Assembly (NCBI GenBank): GCA_938046585.1
Contig: CALIWR010000022.1
Span: forward strand, 1-64,000
Source: an uncultured Propionibacteriaceae bacterium
GTDB taxonomy: Bacteria > Actinomycetota > Actinomycetes > Propionibacteriales > Propionibacteriaceae
Direction of reading: 5' to 3'
DNA: 64,000 bases
The notes below the pieces were generated by a model. The model was not told where the DNA came from, ran no database searches, and saw only the letters and a list, made by a program, of their open reading frames with translations. A program made the translations under genes and the position numbers. Positions 46,495 through 54,368 of this stretch are shown piece after piece. Each line of letters starts with the position of its first letter. Positions within the stretch are counted from its first letter, which is position 1.

Positions 46495-49119
46495 ATGCGT
46501 GCTGTTCATCTGAAAATCAGTCTGGCCCTGACAACGGCGGTGGCTCTGTCGGTCGTTGTCGCCCCGACCGCTCCGGCCGCCCCGACCGATCCGATCCCGC
46601 AGGTCCCGGTCACCCCGTCCGGCAGCCCGGCGGCGGTGGTCCCCGGCCAGTGGATCGTCGGCGTGGCTGGTTCCCCGCTCGCCCGCGGCGGTACCACAGC
46701 CCAGATCGACTCCGCCCAGAACGGTGTCCTGGGTCAGGCCCGGTCCCAGGGGATCTCGGTACTGCCAACCCGAGTCTTCAAGCATGCCTACAACGGGATC
46801 ACGATCCGTGCCAGTGAGCAGGCGGCGGCGCAGCTGCGTAGCCTGCCCGGGGTGACCGGGGTCTGGCCGGTCTACCAGGTGGCGCAGCCGAAGCCAGCCG
46901 ACGCCAACCCGGCCCTGGCCAGCGCATTGGCGATGAGCGGCGCCGACATCGTCCAGTCCGAACTCGGTTTCACCGGCCGCGATATCAAGGTCGGGATCAT
47001 CGACTCCGGCATCGACATCGACCACCCCGACCTGGGCGGCACCGGCAAACCCGGCACCACCGCCTTCCCCACCACCCGGGTCAAATGGGGCACCGACCTG
47101 GTCGGCGACGCCTACGACGCCGGCGGGACTACGCCGCAGCAGACCACCCCGAGGCCGGACCCGGTCCCCGACGACTGCGGCGGGCACGGCACCCACGTCG
47201 CCGGGATCGTCGGCGCAGCCGGTAATCCAGCCAGCGGCGGGGTCCGTGGCGTCGCTCCGCAAGCCGAGCTCGGCGCGTACCGGATCTTCGGCTGCCAGGG
47301 CTCGTCGAGCACCGAGATCATCCTGGCTGCCATGGACCGGGCCCTGGCCGACGGCATGGACGTAGTCAACATGAGCCTGGGCTCCTCGTACATGTCGTGG
47401 CCGTCGTACCCGACCGCGGTCGCCGGGGATGTGATGGCCGAGGCCGGGGTGATCCTGGTCGCCTCGGCCGGCAACGACGGCGCTGGCACGGTCTTCACGA
47501 CTAGTGCGCCCGGCGTGTCGAAGTCTGCGATCGCGGTCGGGTCGGTGGAGAACACCACCGCTAAGGTCCGGTACTTCACCGTCAGTCCTGATGGCCGCCA
47601 GATCGCCTACCGCGGCGGCAGCGGCTCGGCACAAGAGCCGTCCTCAGGCGAGATGCCGTTGGCGTTAGCCGGGCGCGACCAGTCTGGGCAGGAGAACACC
47701 GCCTGCGGCGCGATCGGTGATGTGGCCGGCAAGGTGGCCCTGATCGCGCGCGGCACCTGTTCTTTCCACCAGAAGGCGCTGCGGGCCCAGCAGGCCGGAG
47801 CCAAGGCGGTCGTGCTGTACAACAACGCTCCCGGTGCGATTACCCCGTCGCTCACTGGCGAGCCCCCGATCACGATCCCGGTGGTCATGATCGACCAAGC
47901 CGATGGGCAGGCGATCACGCAGCGGCTGAGCGCCGGCCCGGTCACCATGACCTGGACCGACCAGTGGCTGACCCGGCCGAATCCGACCCAGGGGCTGATG
48001 TCAGCCTTCAGCTCGTACGGGCTGGCCGCCGATCTCAGCCTGAAGCCAGACCTGTCCGCGCCGGGTGGCAACATCTTCTCCACCTACCCGCTGGAGAAGA
48101 AGGGGTACGCGAATCTGTCCGGCACGTCGATGGCGGCCCCGCATGTCGCCGGGGCAGTGGCGCTGCTGCTGCAGGCTCGGCCGCAGCTGCGTCACCAGCC
48201 GAAGGCGGTCCGTGAGCTGCTGCAGACCACCGGGGATCTGACTTCCTGGTCGGGTTTCCCGAAGCTGAATCTGGCAGAGCCGGCGCACCGTCAAGGCGGC
48301 GGGATGCTGAAGATCGACCGGGCGATCCAGGCCCAGCAGAGCGTCACGCCGGGCAAGATCACGATGGGTGAGGGCGATGCCGGCCCGAAGACCACCGCGA
48401 TCACGATCACCAACAGCAGTGACCAGCCGGTGACCTACCAGGTCAGTAAGAAGGACGCGGTGGCAACGATCGGCAGTGTCAGCCCGGCAATGCGGTTCAC
48501 CCTGGCCAACGCCGGGATGACCGATCCGGGTAGCGTCACCGTACCGGCCCGAGGCAACGCCACCGTCCGGGTCACGATCACCCCGCCGGCGACACCGGAA
48601 CAGGCGGTCTACAGCGGCTGGGTGGTCCTCACCTCGAAAGAGTCGACGCTGCGGATCCCGTACGCCGGCATGGTCGGCGACTACCAGTCGGTGAAGGTCC
48701 TGTCTGGTGATCTGCCGGCACTGGCGAAGATGTCGAACGGGCAGCCGTCCCCGGTAGCCGGGTCGCCGGTGTACACGATGGTGAACGGGGACCTGCCGAC
48801 GCTGATCGCCCACCTGGACTACCCAGTGAACGAGCTGACGGTGGACCTGCTCCGGGTGGATGATCAGGGCCGCCAGAGCCTGCCCTATCCCGGCTATCCC
48901 GGCTGGCTGCGGACCGGGCCGCAAGGCAAGGACCCGTCGCAGCAGACGTTGACCTTCGATGGCACCTTCCCCGGGTCCGACGGCAAACCGCAGCCGGCCC
49001 CGAACGGGAAGTATGTCTTCGTGGTGAAGGTGTTGAAGGCGCTCGGTGACCCGGCAAACCCCGCGCACACCGAGACCTGGACCTCGCCGACGTTCACCAT
49101 CGCCAGGGCCAACGCCTGA
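46495..49119 (+). CDS. Secreted S8 subtilisin-like serine protease (copy 2)
   Basis: An 874-residue paralogue of 42107-44719 with the same architecture: signal peptide, propeptide, S8 domain with D170, H231 and S545, PA insert with A-G-A-K-A-V-V-L-Y, and C-terminal beta domains ending in a P-A-N-P-A-H-T-E-T-W-T-S-P signature shared by both. GAAGGAG precedes the ATG. The 310-bp identical block covers the Asp/His region, while the S1-pocket region differs, so the two may have different cleavage preferences. Confidence 0.92.
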   Translation: MRAVHLKISLALTTAVALSVVVAPTAPAAPTDPIPQVPVTPSGSPAAVVPGQWIVGVAGSPLARGGTTAQIDSAQNGVLGQARSQGISVLPTRVFKHAYNGITIRASEQAAAQLRSLPGVTGVWPVYQVAQPKPADANPALASALAMSGADIVQSELGFTGRDIKVGIIDSGIDIDHPDLGGTGKPGTTAFPTTRVKWGTDLVGDAYDAGGTTPQQTTPRPDPVPDDCGGHGTHVAGIVGAAGNPASGGVRGVAPQAELGAYRIFGCQGSSSTEIILAAMDRALADGMDVVNMSLGSSYMSWPSYPTAVAGDVMAEAGVILVASAGNDGAGTVFTTSAPGVSKSAIAVGSVENTTAKVRYFTVSPDGRQIAYRGGSGSAQEPSSGEMPLALAGRDQSGQENTACGAIGDVAGKVALIARGTCSFHQKALRAQQAGAKAVVLYNNAPGAITPSLTGEPPITIPVVMIDQADGQAITQRLSAGPVTMTWTDQWLTRPNPTQGLMSAFSSYGLAADLSLKPDLSAPGGNIFSTYPLEKKGYANLSGTSMAAPHVAGAVALLLQARPQLRHQPKAVRELLQTTGDLTSWSGFPKLNLAEPAHRQGGGMLKIDRAIQAQQSVTPGKITMGEGDAGPKTTAITITNSSDQPVTYQVSKKDAVATIGSVSPAMRFTLANAGMTDPGSVTVPARGNATVRVTITPPATPEQAVYSGWVVLTSKESTLRIPYAGMVGDYQSVKVLSGDLPALAKMSNGQPSPVAGSPVYTMVNGDLPTLIAHLDYPVNELTVDLLRVDDQGRQSLPYPGYPGWLRTGPQGKDPSQQTLTFDGTFPGSDGKPQPAPNGKYVFVVKVLKALGDPANPAHTETWTSPTFTIARANA
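46985..47294. repeat. 310-bp block identical to 42579-42888
   Basis: Second copy of the gene-conversion tract described at 42579-42888. Confidence 0.9.
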
Positions 49120-49146
49120 TCGGGGTCGTACGGTCTCTTCCCCGTC

Positions 49147-49152
49147 TAGGCT
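49147..49152 (+). promoter_or_regulatory. -10 box (TAGGCT), leaderless, small membrane protein A
   Basis: TAGGCT, then 6 nt, then the ATG at 49159. It lies 27 bp after the subtilase 2 stop. Confidence 0.55.
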
Positions 49153-49158
49153 GGCGGG

Positions 49159-49386
49159 ATGAGTCAGGGTCCTGAGGTACGGCCGGCAGAACCGACAAAC
49201 GAGCAGTTGGCCCAGGGCCAGCTCCCATCAATGCCTGCCCGGGTTCCGGCCCGGCCGTACCTGCTGCCGCAGATGAGGCCGCCGGCGCCGCCACGGCCGA
49301 CAATCAGCGGCTGTCAGCTCGCCATGATCATCGTGGCCATAATCCTGCTCCTGCCGCTCCTGTTTTTCTTCCTGTCAGTTCTGTGA
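49159..49386 (+). CDS. Small membrane protein A (RPAEPTNEQ family)
   Basis: A 75-residue protein. The N-terminus M-S-Q-G-P-E-V-R-P-A-E-P-T-N-E-Q is shared with 50800-51036 and 51119-51322. A proline-rich linker and one strongly hydrophobic C-terminal helix (about 51-74) follow. Predicted: one transmembrane segment with the conserved motif probably in the cytosol. Family unknown. No ribosome site; leaderless -10 spacing. Confidence 0.65.
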   Translation: MSQGPEVRPAEPTNEQLAQGQLPSMPARVPARPYLLPQMRPPAPPRPTISGCQLAMIIVAIILLLPLLFFFLSVL

Positions 49387-49430
49387 GCAGGCCATCGGCG
49401 CGATCCGCTGCCGATCAGCCGGCCGCGAAC

Positions 49431-49436
49431 TACGGT
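49431..49436 (+). promoter_or_regulatory. -10 box (TACGGT), leaderless, small membrane protein B
   Basis: TACGGT, 6 nt, then the ATG at 49443, the same geometry as its neighbours. Confidence 0.5.
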
Positions 49437-49442
49437 GAGCCC

Positions 49443-49700
49443 ATGACGCAGGAACGGTACGAGGCTGTGAACGAACCGATCCCGGGGCCGGCCTTCGAGC
49501 AGACCCAGCAGCCTGATCCTGCCCACCCGCAGCAGCAGGTCGATAGGCACCAGCCGGGGCGCTCTGGTCTGGCTCCGTACCCGCAGCAGTGGCGCCGGCC
49601 CCGCCGTAGCGTGGGCCTGCAGATCCTGAGGGCCGTGCTGGGCACCCTCCTGGCGCTGGTGATCCTCTACGGCTGCGTCGCCATGGTGATGGTTCGGTAG
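49443..49700 (+). CDS. Small membrane protein B (divergent member)
   Basis: An 85-residue protein with M-T-Q-E-R-Y at the N-terminus (compare M-S-x-E-x-Y in C and D), a long Pro/Gln-rich linker, a basic patch (W-R-R-P-R-R-S) and a single C-terminal membrane helix (about 60-82). It lacks the E-P-T-N-E-Q core, so membership is tentative, but start, layout and promoter match. The upstream in-frame ATG at 49383 is less likely. Confidence 0.55.
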   Translation: MTQERYEAVNEPIPGPAFEQTQQPDPAHPQQQVDRHQPGRSGLAPYPQQWRRPRRSVGLQILRAVLGTLLALVILYGCVAMVMVR

Positions 49701-49711
49701 CCGACCCGCGC

Positions 49712-49960
49712 TCAGACCAGGCTCCAGCCGGCGGTGCTGCTGCGGTAGCTCCAGAAGTCCCGGTACGGGCCATCCTGGTCGACTAGGTCAGCGTGCCGGC
49801 CGCGCTGGGCGATGCGCCCACCACCTGGTCGGCGGCGACGGTCTCCAGCTTGTAGGCGATCACGATCAAAGCCTGCCTGATCAGCAGTCGGCCCCGGATC
49901 GGGGCCGCGAGCTGTTTGATCGCCGCCTGCCCCCGCCGGGCCCGCGCTCGATGCTGCGCC
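49712..49960 (-). pseudogene. Frameshifted remnant of an ABC exporter ATPase
   Basis: On the minus strand one frame carries I-V-I-A-Y-K-L-E-T-V-A-A-D-Q-V-V, matching the H-loop/end region of ABC exporters (V-I-A-H-R-L-S-T-V), although here the His is a Tyr. A second frame resumes with G-R-I-A-Q-R-G-R-H-A-D-L-V, the normal continuation, and ends at 49712. No Walker A or signature motif is present, and sequence resembling an exporter N-terminus abuts directly (A-P-I-R-G-R-L-L), so most of the gene is deleted. It would be the target of the neighbouring TetR gene. Confidence 0.65.
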
Positions 49961-50005
49961 TCGCTGTCCGAGGCCTGGTCCGGCTCGGCCAGAACTCACC
50001 TCCAG

Positions 50006-50020
50006 CTAATACAGAATTAG
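50006..50020. promoter_or_regulatory. Candidate TetR operator (inverted repeat)
   Basis: CTAAT-ACAGA-ATTAG lies in an unusually AT-rich patch between the ABC remnant and the TetR gene. Short palindromes in such divergent gaps are typical autoregulatory sites. Arms are only 5 bp. Confidence 0.3.
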
Positions 50021-50133
50021 ATTCATCATTTACTGAGGCTACCCTGGCGACGCGCCCCGGCAGGCCAGCTGGCCGGGTCGGGTCCGTACTCATCGCGGAT
50101 GATGTCCGCGACGAGCCCTGGAGGAGGTTCAGG

Positions 50134-50790
50134 ATGCACCAACCGGGTCGGACCGGGCCCAAGCCGCGGTTCAGCCGAGACGACGCGGTCCGGGCCGCCT
50201 TGGAGATCGGGATCGGCGACTTCAGCCTGTCCCAGGTGGCGGCCCGGCTCGGCGTCGTCACCACCGCCCTCTACCGGACGGTCACCTCGCGTGACGACCT
50301 GCTGCGGATCTGCTTGGACCAGATCTCGACGGAATGTGACTTCACCGGCATCGCCGGGCCCTGGCCGCACGTGTTGCGGGACTTCGCGCAGCAGTTCTGG
50401 CAGCTGATGGAGGACTATCCGGGGCTAGCCGGGGTACTGATGTCGGTCCCCTGGGCGCACCAGTCGTTCGCCTCCCAGATCGCCTCCGTACACCGGGCGC
50501 TGCTGGCCGGAGGTCTTGATGAGCAGACCGCCAGCCTGGGGCTGGACTGTGTCGGGGACACCGTCGTGATCACCCATGTCGAGGTGATGGCCGCTCGCCG
50601 GGTGCAGCAGCTGGCGGACGGCAGCAGCGAGACCGGCCTGGACGCCACGCGGCGCCAGTTCCGCGACCGCAACCTGGCCGAGGTGTTACCACGCGGACTG
50701 CGCCCGGGCCCGGACTGGGTGGAGCGCGGCTGGTTAGACCGCAAAGTCGAGGTCATCATCCGGGGCCTGAGCGCACCCGGGAATCTCTAA
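50134..50790 (+). CDS. TetR-family transcriptional regulator
   Basis: A 218-residue regulator. The N-terminal helix-turn-helix covers F-S-R-D-D-A-V-R-A-A-L, F-S-L-S-Q-V-A-A-R-L-G-V and T-A-L-Y-R-T-V. The C-terminal ligand domain resembles TetR_C-type helical domains. The ATG at 50134 follows GGAGGAGG; an upstream in-frame ATG at 49951 would add unrelated sequence. It is divergent from a decayed ABC exporter, so it may now be an orphan. Confidence 0.8.
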   Translation: MHQPGRTGPKPRFSRDDAVRAALEIGIGDFSLSQVAARLGVVTTALYRTVTSRDDLLRICLDQISTECDFTGIAGPWPHVLRDFAQQFWQLMEDYPGLAGVLMSVPWAHQSFASQIASVHRALLAGGLDEQTASLGLDCVGDTVVITHVEVMAARRVQQLADGSSETGLDATRRQFRDRNLAEVLPRGLRPGPDWVERGWLDRKVEVIIRGLSAPGNL

Positions 50791-50793
50791 TCT
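50788..50793 (+). promoter_or_regulatory. -10 box (TAATCT), leaderless, small membrane protein C
   Basis: TAATCT overlaps the TetR stop codon and is followed by 6 nt and the ATG at 50800. Confidence 0.55.
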
Positions 50794-50799
50794 GAGCAG

Positions 50800-51036
50800 A
50801 TGAGCCCGGAGCAGTACGTACGGCCGGCAGAGCCGACCAACGAGCAGATCGCTCAGCAGTCGTCAGGCCCCGCCTACCCGGTCCTGCCGATGAACCGGCC
50901 CGGATTGACGCCTTTTCCCCCAGCGCCTCCGCAGCCGAAGGTGAACAAGGTCGCCCTGACCGTCAGGATCGCGCTCCTGGTGATCCCGCTCCTGATCGTG
51001 GGCATCGCCATGTTGATGGGCCTGCTCCTCTTCTGA
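50800..51036 (+). CDS. Small membrane protein C (RPAEPTNEQ family)
   Basis: A 78-residue protein: M-S-P-E-Q-Y-V-R-P-A-E-P-T-N-E-Q-I-A-Q, then a proline-rich linker, then one C-terminal helix (about 52-77). Closest in the motif to protein A (49159). No ribosome site; leaderless spacing. Confidence 0.65.
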   Translation: MSPEQYVRPAEPTNEQIAQQSSGPAYPVLPMNRPGLTPFPPAPPQPKVNKVALTVRIALLVIPLLIVGIAMLMGLLLF

Positions 51037-51106
51037 ATCCGACCATCAGCCCTCTCTATCGTGCCCGCCGATTCTCGCCACAATTCGTGATGAGTCTTAG
51101 GCGTTC

Positions 51107-51112
51107 TAACCT
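51107..51112 (+). promoter_or_regulatory. -10 box (TAACCT), leaderless, small membrane protein D
   Basis: TAACCT, 6 nt, then the ATG at 51119. Confidence 0.55.
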
Positions 51113-51118
51113 CAGTAG

Positions 51119-51322
51119 ATGAGCCAGGAACCGTACGTACGGTCGACGGAACCGACCAATGAGCAGATCACCAACCCGCCCGTCGTCTGGTCATATGTCC
51201 CAACGTCTCAGCCCCAGAAACCGTTCGCCATCGCCTTCAGCGTAGTTATGGTGATCTGGGTAGTGGAGTTTCTGGCTATCGCTGGCGGATTCGTCGCCCT
51301 GATCTGGTACATCACCTCCTGA
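51119..51322 (+). CDS. Small membrane protein D (RPAEPTNEQ family)
   Basis: A 67-residue protein: M-S-Q-E-P-Y-V-R-S-T-E-P-T-N-E-Q, a short linker, and one long hydrophobic C-terminal stretch (about 36-65). The last of four small genes in 2.2 kb. It converges on the TPR gene. The 98-bp gap holds an inverted repeat AGCAGACC (51362-51369)/GGTCTGCT (51400-51407) with a 30-nt loop that might terminate both. Confidence 0.65.
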   Translation: MSQEPYVRSTEPTNEQITNPPVVWSYVPTSQPQKPFAIAFSVVMVIWVVEFLAIAGGFVALIWYITS

Positions 51323-51420
51323 CACCTGCCGGGCGAGTTCACGCAGACGACAGCCGAGAGAAGCAGACCCGTTTCGTACCTGCGGCCTCAGTCAGGACTG
51401 GTCTGCTCCGCGGCGGACGC

Positions 51421-53124
51421 CTAGCCACCATCCGGTTCGGTGGGCAGACGGCTGAGCCGGGCCAAATGCGAGGCATAGGCACGGTTCACCGCACGGCGGG
51501 GGAAGACCAGATCGCGACGTTCGGGATGCCGCATCGCCACCGGTTGGCCGACTACATGGTAGACGCCGGGTACCTCGTCGGGCAGCCCCTCGGTCTCGCC
51601 GTATTCGATGGTGACGAGTTCGATCCGGGAACCGCGATAGTGCAGGAATTCGCTTTCGACCACCTCGTCAGGCATGCGGATAGGGTCTTCCGGTTCACAT
51701 TCGAGGGGCTCTTGCCCATCAGACTGGAGTCTGATCTTGCTGGCAGTGCGGTTGCGGATCCTGACCTGGGCCGGCGCCGCGGCGGGCGCGGCGGTGACAC
51801 CGAGTCCGAGGGCGGTGGGGGCCTCGACCTGGTCCGGCGCCAGCGCGTAGCGGCAGGCGGCCTGCTCGAGGTATCGGGTGATCTCACCGGGCCAGGGGAA
51901 GATCAGCCGGGGCCCGGGGCGCAGCATCGATCCGGCGCCGAGCGGTCCGGCGGCGAGATCGGTACGACCGGTGAGCCGGCTCCAGGCGATCAACTCGGCG
52001 GCCAGCCGGGGACGGCGGCATTGGACCAGGCGCAGCACCCGGTCCAGGTGAGCGGTGGTGAATCCGTCACGGAAGGCGGTCCGGGCCGACGCGCCAACGA
52101 TCGTGAACCGGCGGGCGGCCTGGGCCACCAAGGCCGGCACGGCCAGGTCCACCGCCTCGTCCAGCACCTGGGCGCTGGGCTGCGACCCGCCCAGACAGAC
52201 CATGGTGTCGCTGAGGTCCAGGTCGGCCTCGGCGAGCGCGTCGTATTCCTCGGCCGTGGCCAGGACCTCGGTCGCCGATCGCAGGGCCGCCAGGGCCCGC
52301 TCCGGCTGGCCCAGGTCCCGGTAGGCCCGGGCCAGGTTCCGGTAGCAGATCGCCTGTTGCCGGGCACTGCCAGGAACCGCCCGGTATCCGCCCAGCGCCT
52401 CCCAGCCCAGCGCCAACTGCTCGGTGGTGGTCGCGGCCAGGCCAGAGCGCAGACCGGCCCAGGCCACCCGTCCTGGGTGCCCCGGCGCCGCCTCGGCCAG
52501 CCGTTCGTCGACCAAGCCCAGCGCCTGATCTAGGTCAGCTTGGCCTGGGTGATGCCGGGCGGCGAGGTGAGCGAAAGCCAGGTTGAGCGCCGCGCCCAGC
52601 CGGTCGGCCGTACCGCTAGCCAGGTCGGCTGCCTGGGTCAGCAGCGGGATCGCATCCGAGGCTCGCTGCTCGTCGACCAGGATCAGACCCTGCAACGTGA
52701 GTGATGCCGCCGCCAGCGCCGGGTGTTCCAGGTCTGCGACCAGGTTCAACGCCTCTTTGGCGGCCAGGGGCAGGTTGCGCCGGTAGAGGACCCCGGCCCG
52801 GATCAGGCGGTACTGCTGCGTGGCTGGCGGCTCGGGGAAGGCCAGGTGGAGTTCCTGCCAGGGGGTGGGGGCTAAGGCGACCGAGGTCCGCGACACCTGG
52901 CACAGGCAGGCCACGTACGCCAAAGCCGTGTCAGGATCGACACCATCGCGAGGCCGGCTGATCAGCGTGGCCGCCTCCTGGTAGCGCCCGGCCTGATACA
53001 GGGCGGCGACCAGATCGGCCAGCCCGTCCTGGGGGTTCTCCCAGTGGCGCCGCCAGGCCTCGGCCAGCGGAACCGGCTCCCGGTCGGGGTAGACCGGCAA
53101 GACCAGGTGCCAGATCGGGATCAT
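51421..53124 (-). CDS. TPR-repeat protein, last gene of CHAT operon
   Basis: A 567-residue protein. Residues about 25-390 are alpha-helical TPR-like repeats (for example Y-Q-A-G-R-Y-Q-E-A-A-T-L, A-Y-R-D-L-G-Q-P-E-R-A-L-A-A-L). The C-terminal ~110 residues form a different, probably beta-containing domain (V-R-I-R-N-R-T-A-S-K-I-R-L, then Y-H-V-V-G-Q-P-V-A, then R-R-D-L-V-F-P) that I do not recognise. The start overlaps the CHAT gene stop by 4 bp (ATGA). CHAT and TPR are usually in one polypeptide; here they are split into neighbours. Probable partner or target-recognition subunit of the CHAT protease; inference from operon structure. Confidence 0.75.
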   Translation of the reverse strand: MIPIWHLVLPVYPDREPVPLAEAWRRHWENPQDGLADLVAALYQAGRYQEAATLISRPRDGVDPDTALAYVACLCQVSRTSVALAPTPWQELHLAFPEPPATQQYRLIRAGVLYRRNLPLAAKEALNLVADLEHPALAAASLTLQGLILVDEQRASDAIPLLTQAADLASGTADRLGAALNLAFAHLAARHHPGQADLDQALGLVDERLAEAAPGHPGRVAWAGLRSGLAATTTEQLALGWEALGGYRAVPGSARQQAICYRNLARAYRDLGQPERALAALRSATEVLATAEEYDALAEADLDLSDTMVCLGGSQPSAQVLDEAVDLAVPALVAQAARRFTIVGASARTAFRDGFTTAHLDRVLRLVQCRRPRLAAELIAWSRLTGRTDLAAGPLGAGSMLRPGPRLIFPWPGEITRYLEQAACRYALAPDQVEAPTALGLGVTAAPAAAPAQVRIRNRTASKIRLQSDGQEPLECEPEDPIRMPDEVVESEFLHYRGSRIELVTIEYGETEGLPDEVPGVYHVVGQPVAMRHPERRDLVFPRRAVNRAYASHLARLSRLPTEPDGG

Positions 53125-54368
53125 CGGCTCTCCTCGGCCTCGGCCTGCTCCCAGGCCTGGTAGGTGGTCAGAGCGGCCCAGCCGAGGGGCGCGTACTCCA
53201 GGGCCTGGGTACGGCGCCAGGCGGCGAGCTGTTCTCGTTGGAAGGCGGCCAGCTCGTGGACCGGGTCGGCCGCGGTCAGGGCCTGGTCGACTGCCTCGGC
53301 CAGCTGCGCAAACGGGGTCCCGGCGGCGCCCAGAATGCGGTACCCCTGATCGCTCACCAGGGCCCAGCGGGTCGCCACCACGGTCTCGGCGCCGGAGTCA
53401 ATCATCGCGGTCACCAGGCCGTACGGTTCCGGATGGGCCAGATCATCGCCGCTGCGGCAGGCGACCAGGCCAACCCGGGGCGGCATCGGCCAGAGCCGGG
53501 CCCCGTCTATCTCGATCGGCGAGCCCTCACCGGCGCCGCTCCAGGCGGCGGCTGGGAGCTGCTCGGGGGTGGCGTCGCCGGCGCCGCGGGTGCCGCGGAC
53601 CAGGTCGGCTGCGGTCAGCAGCAGCCGGCGCTTGTCCTGAGCCGGGTTGGCTGACCATAGTTTCAGTGAGCAGCCCAGCATCAGGCCGACCTGATCCGGT
53701 TCGGCCGATGGCTGTACGACATGGCCGACGTACAGGAGCCGGGAACGGCCGGGTAGCCGGCTCGCCAACCAGCGCCGATCGATCCTGGCGGCGACCGCGC
53801 CGTCGGGTCCGCGTCCGTTGCGCCCGGCCCGGACCCTGGCCCTGGTCCGCCACGGGGCCGGGTCGTTGATCACCGGCCCGGCCGGGGTGTCTGGGTCCAC
53901 CACGTAGAGGGGCGGCTGTTCGCGGCGCTGCGACCAGGTCTCGACGGTCAGCGTCGGGTCGACATCGCGGCGCACGACCGGCGGGATCAGGCTGAGCGTG
54001 GTTCGTTCGACCAGTCTCGGCGCGTCGGGTGTGGCCCCTAGCGGCAGTAGTTCCCAGGGGACCGGCGAACAGGACGGGGCCGGCAGCAGCCGTAGCGGTT
54101 CGCCTGCCGCGAGCCGGCGTCGCAGCTGCTTGGGCAGCAGCCGGCGGGCCAGGCTGCTTACCAGGTGCCATTCCTGGTCAGGCTGGGCCAACGCCCCGAC
54201 GTGAAGCTGGTCGTCGGGGTCCAGCCGAGGCATCGCGGCCCGTACGGATTCGGCAAGCTGGTCCATGACGTCTCGGCGCACGAACCAGGTGGCGGGTTGC
54301 GACCCGTCGTCCGCCCAGCAGGCCCACCAGTCCCCGGCACTGGTCGCGGTACCGGTAACGATCACCAT
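53121..54368 (-). CDS. CHAT-domain (caspase/separase-like) cysteine protease
   Basis: A 415-residue protein. The CHAT prelude L-P-A-P-S-C-S-P-V-P-W-E-L-L lies at about 95-108. The catalytic dyad is H216 (L-L-Y-V-G-H) and C304 (V-G-L-V-A-C-R-S-G), followed by the family hallmark D-S-G-A-E-T-V-V-A-T-R-W-A-L (325-337) and the Y-A-P-L-G-W-A-A-L end motif. The N-terminal ~90 residues have no recognised sensor domain; there is no SAVED and no fused TPR. It overlaps the preceding gene by 7 bp and the TPR gene by 4 bp. CHAT proteases are executioners in type III-E and SAVED-CHAT CRISPR systems and in other conflict systems; activation by the neighbouring CRISPR complex is a hypothesis. Confidence 0.85.
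   Translation of the reverse strand: MVIVTGTATSAGDWWACWADDGSQPATWFVRRDVMDQLAESVRAAMPRLDPDDQLHVGALAQPDQEWHLVSSLARRLLPKQLRRRLAAGEPLRLLPAPSCSPVPWELLPLGATPDAPRLVERTTLSLIPPVVRRDVDPTLTVETWSQRREQPPLYVVDPDTPAGPVINDPAPWRTRARVRAGRNGRGPDGAVAARIDRRWLASRLPGRSRLLYVGHVVQPSAEPDQVGLMLGCSLKLWSANPAQDKRRLLLTAADLVRGTRGAGDATPEQLPAAAWSGAGEGSPIEIDGARLWPMPPRVGLVACRSGDDLAHPEPYGLVTAMIDSGAETVVATRWALVSDQGYRILGAAGTPFAQLAEAVDQALTAADPVHELAAFQREQLAAWRRTQALEYAPLGWAALTTYQAWEQAEAEESR

Noticed and set aside
51371..51379. GTTTCGTAC, identical to the repeat end, at the far boundary of the CHAT operon
   Set aside because: A 9-base match is expected about once by chance in a window of this size, and no further repeat similarity flanks it.
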